Shown here: piece by piece, positions 41,079-48,297 of the stretch
How positions within the stretch are numbered: position 1 is the stretch's first letter
How the letters are laid out: every line of letters starts with the position of its first letter
DNA from: Saccharothrix sp. ST-888
GTDB taxonomy: Bacteria > Actinomycetota > Actinomycetes > Streptomycetales > Streptomycetaceae
Assembly: GCF_000955975.1 (NCBI RefSeq)
Contig: NZ_JYJF01000009.1
Location: forward strand, 1 to 64,000
Length of the DNA: 64,000 bases
Direction: 5' to 3'
Translations under genes and position numbers: made by a program
The notes under the pieces: generated by a model
Databases searched by the model: none
What the model was told of the DNA's origin: nothing
What the model saw: the letters and a program-made list of their open reading frames with translations, nothing else

Positions 41079-42775
41079 GTACCTCGACGGTGCTGTTGGC
41101 GGAGCTCGGCGAGCAGAGTGACGAGGTGTCGGACCGGTTGGCGGAGTGGGCCGGGCCGGGGTTGTGGGAGTTGCGGCGGGCCGGGCTGCTGCGGGGGGTG
41201 GCGCCGCTCGGCACCGTGCTCTGGGCGGCCGGGCTGGCCTGGGCCGCGCAGCGGGGGCTCGACGGGCGGCCCGGGGAGGTGCTGCCCGGCGCGGGATTGG
41301 TGCTGGCGGGGGTCGCCGTACGGTCCGGCCTGCTGGCGGCCGCCGACGCGGCTGCCGCGCGGGGGGCCCGCCGGGTGCGGGCGGTGCTGCGCGGGCGGCT
41401 GCTTGCGGCGGCGCTGCCCGCGCACGGCCCCGCCCGGCCGGGGCCCGGTGACGCGGGGTTCGGCGAGTCGGTGACGGGCGAGGTGGCCCGGCTGACCGAG
41501 TGGCTCACCGAGTACCTGCCGGCCCGTACCACCATGCTGCTAGGCAGCGGTCTGGTGCTGGCCGCGATCGCCGTCCGCAGCTGGTTCGTGGCCCTGGTGC
41601 TGGTGGCCGCCACCCCGCTGCTGCCCGCCAACCTCAAGGTCATCGGCCTGGGCACGCAGGCCGCCGTCCACGCGCAGCTCACGGCGGTGCGCCGGCACGG
41701 CGAACGGCTACTCGACCACCTGCGCGGCCTGCCCACCCTGATCGGCCTGGGCGCCCGGGAGGCCACGGTGCTCACCGTGCGCGAGGACGACGAGGAGCTG
41801 GCCCGCCGGACCCAGGCGGTGCTGCGGGTCGCCTTCCTGGCCACGGCCTGGATCGAGCTGCTGATCACCGGCACCCTCGCCGTGGTGGCGACGTACTGCG
41901 GCCTGGCGCTGCTCGGGTACCTCGAACTTCCTCTGGTGCCCGGACAGTTGAGCCTGGGTACTGCGCTGTTCGTGCTGGTGCTGACCCCCGCCTACTTCGC
42001 CCCCGCCCGCGACCTGGCCCGGGGCTACCACGCCCGCGCCGAGGCCCGGGCGGCAGCCGAGCTGATCGCGCCCCTCCTCGAGGGCGGGGAGCCGGGCCCG
42101 TCGGCGGATCCCCGCCGCAGCTGCGGCGCGCTCGGGGTACGGCTGGCCCAGGTGACGGTCCGCCACCCGGGCCGGGCGGCTCCGGCCCTGGACGGGGTGA
42201 GCCTCCGGCTCGCCCCCGGCGCCTTCCTGGCCGTCACCGGGCCTAGCGGCGCGGGCAAGTCGACCCTGCTCGCCCTCGCCGCCGGGCTGGCCGAGCCCAC
42301 TGGCGGGGTCGTCACCCACGAGCGGGACGGCCTTGGCGGTCCGCCCTCCCCAGCCTCGGCGGCCTGGGTCGGCCAGCCCGCCCACCTGCTGCCCGGCACC
42401 GTCCGGGACAACCTGCTGCTGGCCCGGCCCGAGGCCACCGACGCGGAACTCACCGCCGCCTTCGGCACGCTCGGTTTCGGCGAGCTGCTCGCCGACCTGC
42501 CGGGCGGGCTCGACACTCCTGTCGGCGAGCGCGGCAGCGGGCTCTCCTCCGGCCAGTCCCAGCAGCTCGCCCTGGTGCGGGCCCTGGTGCGGGACGCCTC
42601 GCTGCTCTGCCTGGACGAGCCCACCGCCCACCTCGACCCGGTGGCGGAGGCCCGCGTGGTCGCTGCCCTGCGCATGCTGACCCGGGGCCGGACCGTGCTG
42701 CTCGCGACCCACAGCCCCGTACTGCTCCCGCTCGCGGACCAGGTGATCCGCCTGGACCACGGAAGGCTCCGTTGA
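41075..42775 (+). CDS. cydD: ABC transporter subunit for cytochrome bd assembly (CydD)
   Basis: A 566-residue half-transporter: six-helix membrane domain (about residues 40-310) and ATPase. Walker A GPSGAGKST begins at residue 389. The signature is LSSGQSQQLALVRALV and Walker B LLCLDEPTAHLDP. With CydC it exports thiols such as cysteine or glutathione (heme has also been proposed) for bd oxidase maturation. GTG 41075 overlaps the cydB stop (GTGA). In several streptomycetes cydC and cydD are fused into one gene; here they are separate but coupled. The CydD/CydC assignment is by order and by similarity of the membrane part. Confidence 0.9.
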   Translation: MSTSTVLLAELGEQSDEVSDRLAEWAGPGLWELRRAGLLRGVAPLGTVLWAAGLAWAAQRGLDGRPGEVLPGAGLVLAGVAVRSGLLAAADAAAARGARRVRAVLRGRLLAAALPAHGPARPGPGDAGFGESVTGEVARLTEWLTEYLPARTTMLLGSGLVLAAIAVRSWFVALVLVAATPLLPANLKVIGLGTQAAVHAQLTAVRRHGERLLDHLRGLPTLIGLGAREATVLTVREDDEELARRTQAVLRVAFLATAWIELLITGTLAVVATYCGLALLGYLELPLVPGQLSLGTALFVLVLTPAYFAPARDLARGYHARAEARAAAELIAPLLEGGEPGPSADPRRSCGALGVRLAQVTVRHPGRAAPALDGVSLRLAPGAFLAVTGPSGAGKSTLLALAAGLAEPTGGVVTHERDGLGGPPSPASAAWVGQPAHLLPGTVRDNLLLARPEATDAELTAAFGTLGFGELLADLPGGLDTPVGERGSGLSSGQSQQLALVRALVRDASLLCLDEPTAHLDPVAEARVVAALRMLTRGRTVLLATHSPVLLPLADQVIRLDHGRLR

Positions 42776-44532
42776 ACGCCCGACACCTGCTCCGCCGCAC
42801 CATGCCCCGCCGGGACCTGGCCCTCGGCATCGCCACGGCCGCCGTTGCCGAGCTGAGCGCGGCGGCGCTGCTCGGCCTGTCCGGCTGGTTCCTGACGACC
42901 TGTGCGCTGGTGACCCTGCTGGCGAACACGACCTGGTCGTGGCTGTACCCCTCGGGCGCGGTCCGCGCCCTCGCGCTGCTGCGCACCTCGCTGCGCTACC
43001 TCGAACGGCTGGTCAGCCACCGGGTCGTCCTCGCCACTACGGTTAACCTGCGGAGCCGCCTGATCCGAGGCGCGGGCGAGCTGAGCGCGCGTGACCTGCG
43101 CGCCCGGCGCGACGGTGCCCTGCTCGCCCGGCTGACCACCGACGTGGAGTCGGTGGCCGGGCTGCCCGCCCAGGTGATCGCGCCGGTGGCCGGCTGCGGG
43201 GTGACCGCCGTGCTGGTGGTGGCGCTGCTGGTGCGGGCGAGCCCGCTGCTCGGCGCGGCCGAGCTCGGCGTGTTCGCGGTCGGCGCCTGGTGGACGGTCC
43301 GTACCGGCCGCCGGGCCCGGCGGCACCTCGCGGTCGGCGCCGCCGCGCGGGCCTGCGCACGGACGGAGCTGCTCGCGGCCCGGGCCGCCTTCGACGAACT
43401 GCGCTGGCTGGACGCGGTGCCGCAGGCCCGGAACGCCGTGGCGGCGGCGCTGGAGCGGGCGGAGGCGGCCGACGCCGCTGCGGCGGCGGAGCAGCGACGG
43501 GGGCGGCTGGGCCTGCGGCTGCTCGCCGCCCTCGGTCAGGGGCTTGCCCCGCTGCTCGCGCTGCAGCCGGGTGGCTGGTCGCAGCCGGTGCCCGACGCCG
43601 TCGGTGAGGTGCTGCTGCTCGCGGCGGTGTGGGAGCTGCTGGAGCGCCTGCCGCAGCTGCACCAGGAGCTGGCCGCGGCCCAGGACGCCGCCGCGCGGCT
43701 CGGCCCGCTCGCCGGGGACGGGGGCACGCCCGCGCCGGCGCGGCGGGATCGGGCGTCGGAGGGGGCGGGCCTGGCGGACGGGTCGGAGCGAAGCGGGTCG
43801 GCGTGCGTGGTGGTGGAGTCGGCTGGTTGGTGGTCGGGTGCGGGGGAGGCCGGGGCAGACCCGGTCGGTGGGCGGCGGTCCCGGGCGGGCTGTGGTGGTC
43901 CTGAGCTGAGCGTGGTAGGCGTGCGAGGGGTCGGCGGGCGGGTGCTCTCGTTCACCCTTCGTGCGCCCGGGCTGGCCGTGGTCACCGGCCCGAACGGCAG
44001 CGGGAAGTCCACCCTGCTCGCCCAGCTGGCCGGCCGGGTGCCGGCGGGCTCCGGAGCGGTACGGCTGGGCGCGGCCCCCGTCGCGGAACTGCCCGCCGAC
44101 GCCGTCGCCGAGGTGCTCACCCTGGTCGAGGCCGACGACTGGCTCGCCGACACGACCGTCTCGGCCAACCTGTGCCTGGCCGCCCCGCTCGCGACCTCGG
44201 CGCAGGTACGGGCGGCCCTGGCCGTAGTTGGGCTCGGTGCCCTGCCGTTGGACGCCCCGGTCGGCCCGGGCGGCCGCGCGCTGTCCCAGGGGCAGCGCCG
44301 TCGGCTCGCCGTCGCCCGCGCCGTCCTGCGCCGCCCGCGCATCCTGCTGCTGGACGAACCCACCGCCGGGCTGGACCAGCTGACCGCCGAGGCGCTGCTG
44401 CGCGAGCTGCGCCGGGCGCTGCCGGACACGGCGCTGGTCCTGGCCCTGCAGGACCAGGACCTCGCACTGCTCCCGTGGCGTCCGGACGTCACCGTCGAGC
44501 TCAGCAGCCTGACGTCGGCTCAGCTCACCTGA
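42772..44532 (+). CDS. cydC: ABC transporter subunit for cytochrome bd assembly (CydC)
   Basis: A 586-residue half-transporter paired with CydD. The membrane domain begins AVAELSAAALLGLSGWFLTT and includes SGAVRALALLRTSLRYLERL, typical of CydC. Walker A is GPNGSGKST at residue 406, the signature LSQGQRRRLAVARAVL (Gln for the usual Gly) and Walker B ILLLDEPTAGLDQ. Between the domains lies a ~65-residue linker (about residues 325-390) rich in Gly, Ser and Arg, with codon use unlike its flanks. TTG 42772 overlaps the cydD stop by four bases. The stop is seven bases from the convergent pirin gene. Confidence 0.9.
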   Translation: MNARHLLRRTMPRRDLALGIATAAVAELSAAALLGLSGWFLTTCALVTLLANTTWSWLYPSGAVRALALLRTSLRYLERLVSHRVVLATTVNLRSRLIRGAGELSARDLRARRDGALLARLTTDVESVAGLPAQVIAPVAGCGVTAVLVVALLVRASPLLGAAELGVFAVGAWWTVRTGRRARRHLAVGAAARACARTELLAARAAFDELRWLDAVPQARNAVAAALERAEAADAAAAAEQRRGRLGLRLLAALGQGLAPLLALQPGGWSQPVPDAVGEVLLLAAVWELLERLPQLHQELAAAQDAAARLGPLAGDGGTPAPARRDRASEGAGLADGSERSGSACVVVESAGWWSGAGEAGADPVGGRRSRAGCGGPELSVVGVRGVGGRVLSFTLRAPGLAVVTGPNGSGKSTLLAQLAGRVPAGSGAVRLGAAPVAELPADAVAEVLTLVEADDWLADTTVSANLCLAAPLATSAQVRAALAVVGLGALPLDAPVGPGGRALSQGQRRRLAVARAVLRRPRILLLDEPTAGLDQLTAEALLRELRRALPDTALVLALQDQDLALLPWRPDVTVELSSLTSAQLT

Positions 44533-44539
44533 TGCCGGC

Positions 44540-45493
44540 TCAGCCGGACTGCGCCGCCGGGGGGTTGCCGCGTGGTGTGAGGGTGGTGTGCGGCAGGACG
44601 GGGGCCGGGAGGCGGTCGCCGGGGTAGCCGGTGACGCTGCCGAAGCGGTCGGCGGCGCTCTGCCAGGCCTCGCGGGCCTCGACGATCTCCTGGTGGTCGC
44701 GGCCGATGAAGTTCCACCACATCACGATCCGCTCCTCGAACGGGGTGCCGCCGAGCAGGATCAGCCGGGCCGGGGTGGGGCCGGTGTTGGCGATGGTCAG
44801 TGTGGTGGGGCCGGGGGCGAGGTAGCCGAGTTCGGCCGGCTTCAGCGGGGTGCCCGCCATGGTGACCTCTCCCTGGTCCACCAGCAGACCGTGCTCGAAG
44901 GCGGGGTCGACCGAGAGGGTGGTGCTCGCGCCCGGGCGGAGGGTGAGTTCGGCGCCGAGCAGCGGCGTGAAGGTGGGGACGGGGGAGGTGTCGCCCGCGA
45001 GGGTGCCGAGGAAGACCCGCGCCTCGCCGCCGTCCAGTGCGACGGGCGAGGGGACGTGGTGTCGGAAGTCGCGAGAGGTGTGCCGGTGCTCCTCCGGCAG
45101 GGCCACCCAGAGCTGGACGCCGTGCAGCACGGTGGTCCCGGGGGTGGACACCTCCGAGTGGCAGATGCCGTACCCGCTGGTCATCAGGTTCACCTCGCCC
45201 GGCCGGACGAAGGCGTGCACGCCGAGGCTGTCGCGGTGCTCGATCTCGCCGCTGAACAGCCAGCTCACCGTCTGCAGCCCGATGTGCGGGTGCGGGGCGA
45301 CGTCCATCCCGCCGGTGGCGGCGACGTCGTCCGGGCCGTAGTGGTCGACGAAGCACCACGCGCCGATCAGCGTCCGGGCCCGCTGCGGCAGGGTGCGCCG
45401 GACGGTCATCGCGCGCGGGCCGCCGAGCGGGACGTCCCGGGCGGAGAGGAGCTCCACCTGCGGGTCGACGGGGTGGGTCTCGATGGTGCTCAT
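44540..45493 (-). CDS. Pirin-family protein (quercetinase-like bicupin)
   Basis: A 317-residue bicupin. The metal-binding cupin shows APHPHIGLQTVSWLFSGEIE, with the two His and the Glu of the site, followed by ICHSEVSTPG and LHGVQLWVALPEEHRH. The C-terminal pirin domain begins near EHGLLVDQGEVTM and ends MWWNFIGRDHQEIVEAREAW. Bacterial pirins can act as quercetin 2,3-dioxygenases or regulators. The ATG at 45491-45493 is 111 bases from the divergent AhpD-like gene, sharing an operator-like palindrome. A redox-stress role fits the context but is inference. Confidence 0.92.
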   Translation of the reverse strand: MSTIETHPVDPQVELLSARDVPLGGPRAMTVRRTLPQRARTLIGAWCFVDHYGPDDVAATGGMDVAPHPHIGLQTVSWLFSGEIEHRDSLGVHAFVRPGEVNLMTSGYGICHSEVSTPGTTVLHGVQLWVALPEEHRHTSRDFRHHVPSPVALDGGEARVFLGTLAGDTSPVPTFTPLLGAELTLRPGASTTLSVDPAFEHGLLVDQGEVTMAGTPLKPAELGYLAPGPTTLTIANTGPTPARLILLGGTPFEERIVMWWNFIGRDHQEIVEAREAWQSAADRFGSVTGYPGDRLPAPVLPHTTLTPRGNPPAAQSG

Positions 45494-45527
45494 GGTGGTG
45501 CACGCTCCCGCTCTGCCACTTGGCCAC

Positions 45528-45558
45528 TTGCCAAGGTGGTTTTAGTTTCAACTATCAT
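45528..45558 (+). promoter_or_regulatory. Promoter with palindromic operator between pirin and AhpD-like genes
   Basis: TTGCCA (45528-45533) and TATCAT (45553-45558) could be -35 and -10 with a long 19-base spacer. The perfect palindrome TAGTTTCAACTA (45543-45554) overlaps the -10, so a bound dimer would block transcription. TTGAAAC/GTTTCAA sites are typical of MarR- or HxlR-type redox repressors. No such regulator gene is in the window. Confidence 0.5.
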
Positions 45559-45604
45559 GGCACGGCGAAGTGACGGGCGAAAGCGATGGGCCGGAGGATT
45601 CCAG

Positions 45605-46096
45605 GTGAGCGCAGTGACCAGCGAGTCGGCAGAGGCCTCGGCGCACCGGCGGGTGTACGTCGACAAGCAGAGCCCCCAGGCCTACCGCGCGCTGCTCGCG
45701 ACCGCCGAGACGGTCCGCGCGGTCGCGGCGGAGGCCGGACTGGACCGCAGGCTGGTGGAGCTGGTCAACCTGCGCGTCTCCCAGCTCAACGGCTGCGCCT
45801 ACTGCCTTGACGCGCACACCAGGGCCGCCCTCAAGGCCGGTGACACCGCGCAGCGCCTGGGCGTGCTCGCGGCCTGGCGTGACACCGAGCTGTTCACCCC
45901 GCAGGAGCGCGCTGCCCTCGCCTTGGCGGAGGCGACCACCACCCCGGCCGACGCCACCGCGCAGGACAGCGCCTACGCCGTCGCCCGCGAGGCCCTGACG
46001 GACGACCAGATCTCGGCGGTGGTCTGGGTGGCGGTCACCATCAACGCCTTCAATCGGGTGTCCATTCTGAGCAAGCACCCGGTGCGGCCGGCCTAG
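45605..46096 (+). CDS. Carboxymuconolactone decarboxylase/AhpD-family protein
   Basis: A 163-residue AhpD-like protein with the peroxidase motif NGCAYCLDAHT: Cys64, Cys67 and His71. Such proteins reduce peroxides or act as thiol carriers. GTG 45605 is chosen for the GGAGG seven bases upstream; an in-frame ATG at 45557 would add 16 residues but lies inside the putative promoter. The helices VELVNLRVSQLN and ALALAEATTTPADATA fit the fold. It is divergent from pirin with a shared operator-like palindrome, a pairing that suggests a common redox-stress response. Confidence 0.92.
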   Translation: MSAVTSESAEASAHRRVYVDKQSPQAYRALLATAETVRAVAAEAGLDRRLVELVNLRVSQLNGCAYCLDAHTRAALKAGDTAQRLGVLAAWRDTELFTPQERAALALAEATTTPADATAQDSAYAVAREALTDDQISAVVWVAVTINAFNRVSILSKHPVRPA

Positions 46097-46397
46097 AGAT
46101 CGTCTTCAAGGGGTCAGACATCGTGCAGGGCGCGCTGTTCCTCGAGGCTGCCCCAGTCCTGCGGCACCTGCTGCCGGGCCGGCTGAGCCTGGTCTTCCTG
46201 GTCCTGGCGGTGGTCCCTCGGGGTGGGGATCATCCTGGTCGGCCTGGTGCACAGTTCCCCGGCGGCGGACCGGGCCGTCCGGTGACCTCGGTCCCGCCCC
46301 AACCCGGTGCGCGCTGCCCGCTCCATCCGGACAGCTGCCGAGGCCGTCAGCTGATCGGCAGTCCCGGTCGGCCGGGGCCACTCATCGCTGATCCGTT

Positions 46398-46442
46398 CGC
46401 GCATTCCGCAGGGCAGCGCGGTGCTGACCTGCGGAATGCGCG
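46398..46442. repeat. Hairpin related to the island repeats: 15-bp stem around TTCCGCAGG
   Basis: Bases 46398-46412 and 46428-46442 are perfect inverted copies containing ATTCCGCAGG/CCTGCGGAAT with a 15-base loop. The core is nearly the same as the GTTTCCGCAGGTCA arms at 53.7 and 63.2 kb. It lies in the gene-free stretch 46097-46509 between the AhpD-like stop and the convergent hydrolase stop. Nothing else is supported there. Confidence 0.7.
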
Positions 46443-46509
46443 GCAGCGGACGCCCCGCAACTCGATGGCCCGGGGAAGCCGAGGAGGGAATGGCCCGGCC
46501 CTGGCGGTG

Positions 46510-47358
46510 TCAGCTGACCGCCCTGGCGGCGTCGTCGATGAGGTCGGCGACGACCCTGGGGTGGCTGAGCATCACGACGTGGGAGGAGGTCGGCACTTCG
46601 ACGACCTTGCGTGCGTTGGCGCGGCTGTACATCCAGCGCTCGCACGCCGGCGGGACCGCCTTGTCCCGGCCGGCGACCAGGCCCCAGGTCGGAATCGTCT
46701 TCCAGGCCGCGGCCGTCGTCGGGAAGGTGAACGAGTCGGCGTCGAAAGGCCGTTGCGTGGCCTGGAGGATCTGGAAGTCGGCGGTGGAGAGGTCGGCGGC
46801 GAAGGCCGCCTGGCCGTTCTTGCCCAGGTAGAGGTCGGTCCCGGTGGTGCCGTCGGCCTTGGTGTACGGCAGCGGCACGCTCACCGGGCCGACCTCGCTG
46901 CCGGGGAACTTGGTGATGAGCTCGCCCTGCGTCTCGCCCACGTCGGGCACGAACGCGGCGACGTACACCAGGGCCTTGACGTTCGCCTTCCCGGCGGCGG
47001 CGTTGGTGATGACCGTTCCGCCCATGGAGTGGGCGACCAGCACCACCGGTCCGGCGATGCTGTCCAGCAGGCTGGCGATGTAGGGGGCGTCGGTCGGGAT
47101 GCCGCGCAGCGGATTGGACCCGCAGATCGTGGTGTAGCCCTTGCACTGCAGCTCGCCGATGGTGGCGTTCCAGCAGGACGAGTCGGCGTAGCCGCCGTGC
47201 ACCAGGACGACGGTGGGCTTCACTCTCGGGTTCCTCTCGCCGGTACCGCTCGGGGCCGCGGCGGCGGCCGTTCCTCCGACACCTGCCGCGAGCGCGGCCG
47301 ACCCGGCCAGCACCGCTCCCGCGGCCAGCACCTTGCGGCGGGTAACTTCCGTACTCAT
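46510..47358 (-). CDS. Exported alpha/beta hydrolase (Tat signal)
   Basis: A 282-residue hydrolase. The ATG at 47356-47358 follows GAGGAG and gives a twin-arginine signal (TEVTRRKVLAAGAVL, then AALAAGVGGTAAAAA). Catalytic motifs: VVLVHGGYADSSCW, nucleophile elbow AHSMGG (Ser111), Asp in LVAGRDKAVPP and His in TSSHVVML. It is a paralogue of the next gene and of 25094-25819, but alone among them is exported. It lies 44 bases downstream of the sibling hydrolase and is probably co-transcribed with it, under the divergent LuxR/LAL regulator. The substrate is unknown. Confidence 0.9.
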   Translation of the reverse strand: MSTEVTRRKVLAAGAVLAGSAALAAGVGGTAAAAAPSGTGERNPRVKPTVVLVHGGYADSSCWNATIGELQCKGYTTICGSNPLRGIPTDAPYIASLLDSIAGPVVLVAHSMGGTVITNAAAGKANVKALVYVAAFVPDVGETQGELITKFPGSEVGPVSVPLPYTKADGTTGTDLYLGKNGQAAFAADLSTADFQILQATQRPFDADSFTFPTTAAAWKTIPTWGLVAGRDKAVPPACERWMYSRANARKVVEVPTSSHVVMLSHPRVVADLIDDAARAVS

Positions 47359-47402
47359 GGGGCTCCTCATGGCTTGAGACCGGGGAGACCGCCGGGCTGG
47401 GG

Positions 47403-48089
47403 TCAGCCGCGCGCGGCCTGCTTGATCAGATCGGCGGTGGCGGCGACCTGGGAGAGGTACACCGAGTGGCTGCCGGGTGCCTCGACGGTGGTGGCACCGA
47501 TCCGCTCGGCCATCGCGCGCTGGGCCGGCGGCGGGATCATGCGGTCGTCGGCGGCGACGAGGTACCAGGACGGCTTGAAGCGCCAGGCCGGCTGCGACAC
47601 CGCGCCGTTGAGGGCGTCCAGGCCCCAGGGGACCTGGGAGTCGGCCATGAACCGGGCCTGTGCCGTCGGCAGGTCGCCGGCGAAGGACTCGGGGAACTTG
47701 TCCCGGTCCAGGAACAGGAAGCCGTCGACCGGCGGCAGGATCGGCGGCACCGGCGCACCCGGCGGCGGGTCGGCGATCAGGGTGGCCACCGACTCGCCCT
47801 TGTCAGGGGCGAAAGCGGCGATGTAGACCAGCGCCTTGACCTTCTCGTGGGTGCCGGCCTCGGTGATGACCGCGCCGCCGTAGGAGTGGCCGACCAGGGT
47901 GACCGGACCGGGCATACCCTCGATCACCTGGTGGGTGGTGGCCACGTCGCCTTCCAGGGAGAAGGTGGGATTCTGCACGACGGCCACGTTGTAGCTGTCG
48001 GCCTTCAGCGCGTCGTAGACACCTTGCCACCCGGAGCCGTCCACGAAGCCTCCGTGGACGAGTACGACACTGTCGCGTGCCTGGTCCAT
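47403..48089 (-). CDS. Alpha/beta hydrolase
   Basis: A 228-residue cytoplasmic hydrolase: VVLVHGGFVDGSGW, nucleophile elbow GHSYGG (Ser69), Asp in LVAADDRMIPP and His in PGSHSVYLS. The ATG at 48087-48089 is preferred over 48104 because GGAGGAG lies just upstream. The gene is divergent from the LuxR/LAL regulator across ~210 bases with a CGTCATATGACG palindrome. It probably forms a two-gene operon with the exported hydrolase. Relatives include methylesterases and salicylate esterase-like enzymes. Confidence 0.9.
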   Translation of the reverse strand: MDQARDSVVLVHGGFVDGSGWQGVYDALKADSYNVAVVQNPTFSLEGDVATTHQVIEGMPGPVTLVGHSYGGAVITEAGTHEKVKALVYIAAFAPDKGESVATLIADPPPGAPVPPILPPVDGFLFLDRDKFPESFAGDLPTAQARFMADSQVPWGLDALNGAVSQPAWRFKPSWYLVAADDRMIPPPAQRAMAERIGATTVEAPGSHSVYLSQVAATADLIKQAARG

Positions 48090-48165
48090 CTCTCCTCCAG
48101 TCATGTGCGGGGCCGGATGCCCGGCCTGCCAGTGACGGTAGGAGCGCCGACGGAAGGCCCGCTCC

Positions 48166-48177
48166 CGTCATATGACG
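48166..48177. promoter_or_regulatory. Perfect 12-bp palindrome CGTCATATGACG between divergent genes
   Basis: The palindrome lies midway between the hydrolase operon and the LuxR/LAL gene, in locally lower-GC DNA. A possible -10 for the hydrolase (TACCGT on the minus strand, about 48134-48139) is nearby. It is a good candidate operator; the binding protein is unknown. Confidence 0.45.
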
Positions 48178-48297
48178 TAGTGGCACCTCGCGGTCGGCCC
48201 GAACCAGCACTTTTGCACGTCGTTTTGCCTGGCTCGCGGACTCGCCCGGCGACTTCAATGAGGGCATCTCGAACGCCTGAGTCGGAGGCACGGCAGC

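Noticed and set aside
44588..45590. Plus-strand open frame across the pirin gene joined to the AhpD-like gene
   Set aside because: The pirin protein on the minus strand is unmistakable. The plus-strand part is its shadow, and the AhpD-like gene has its own ribosome site at 45593-45597.
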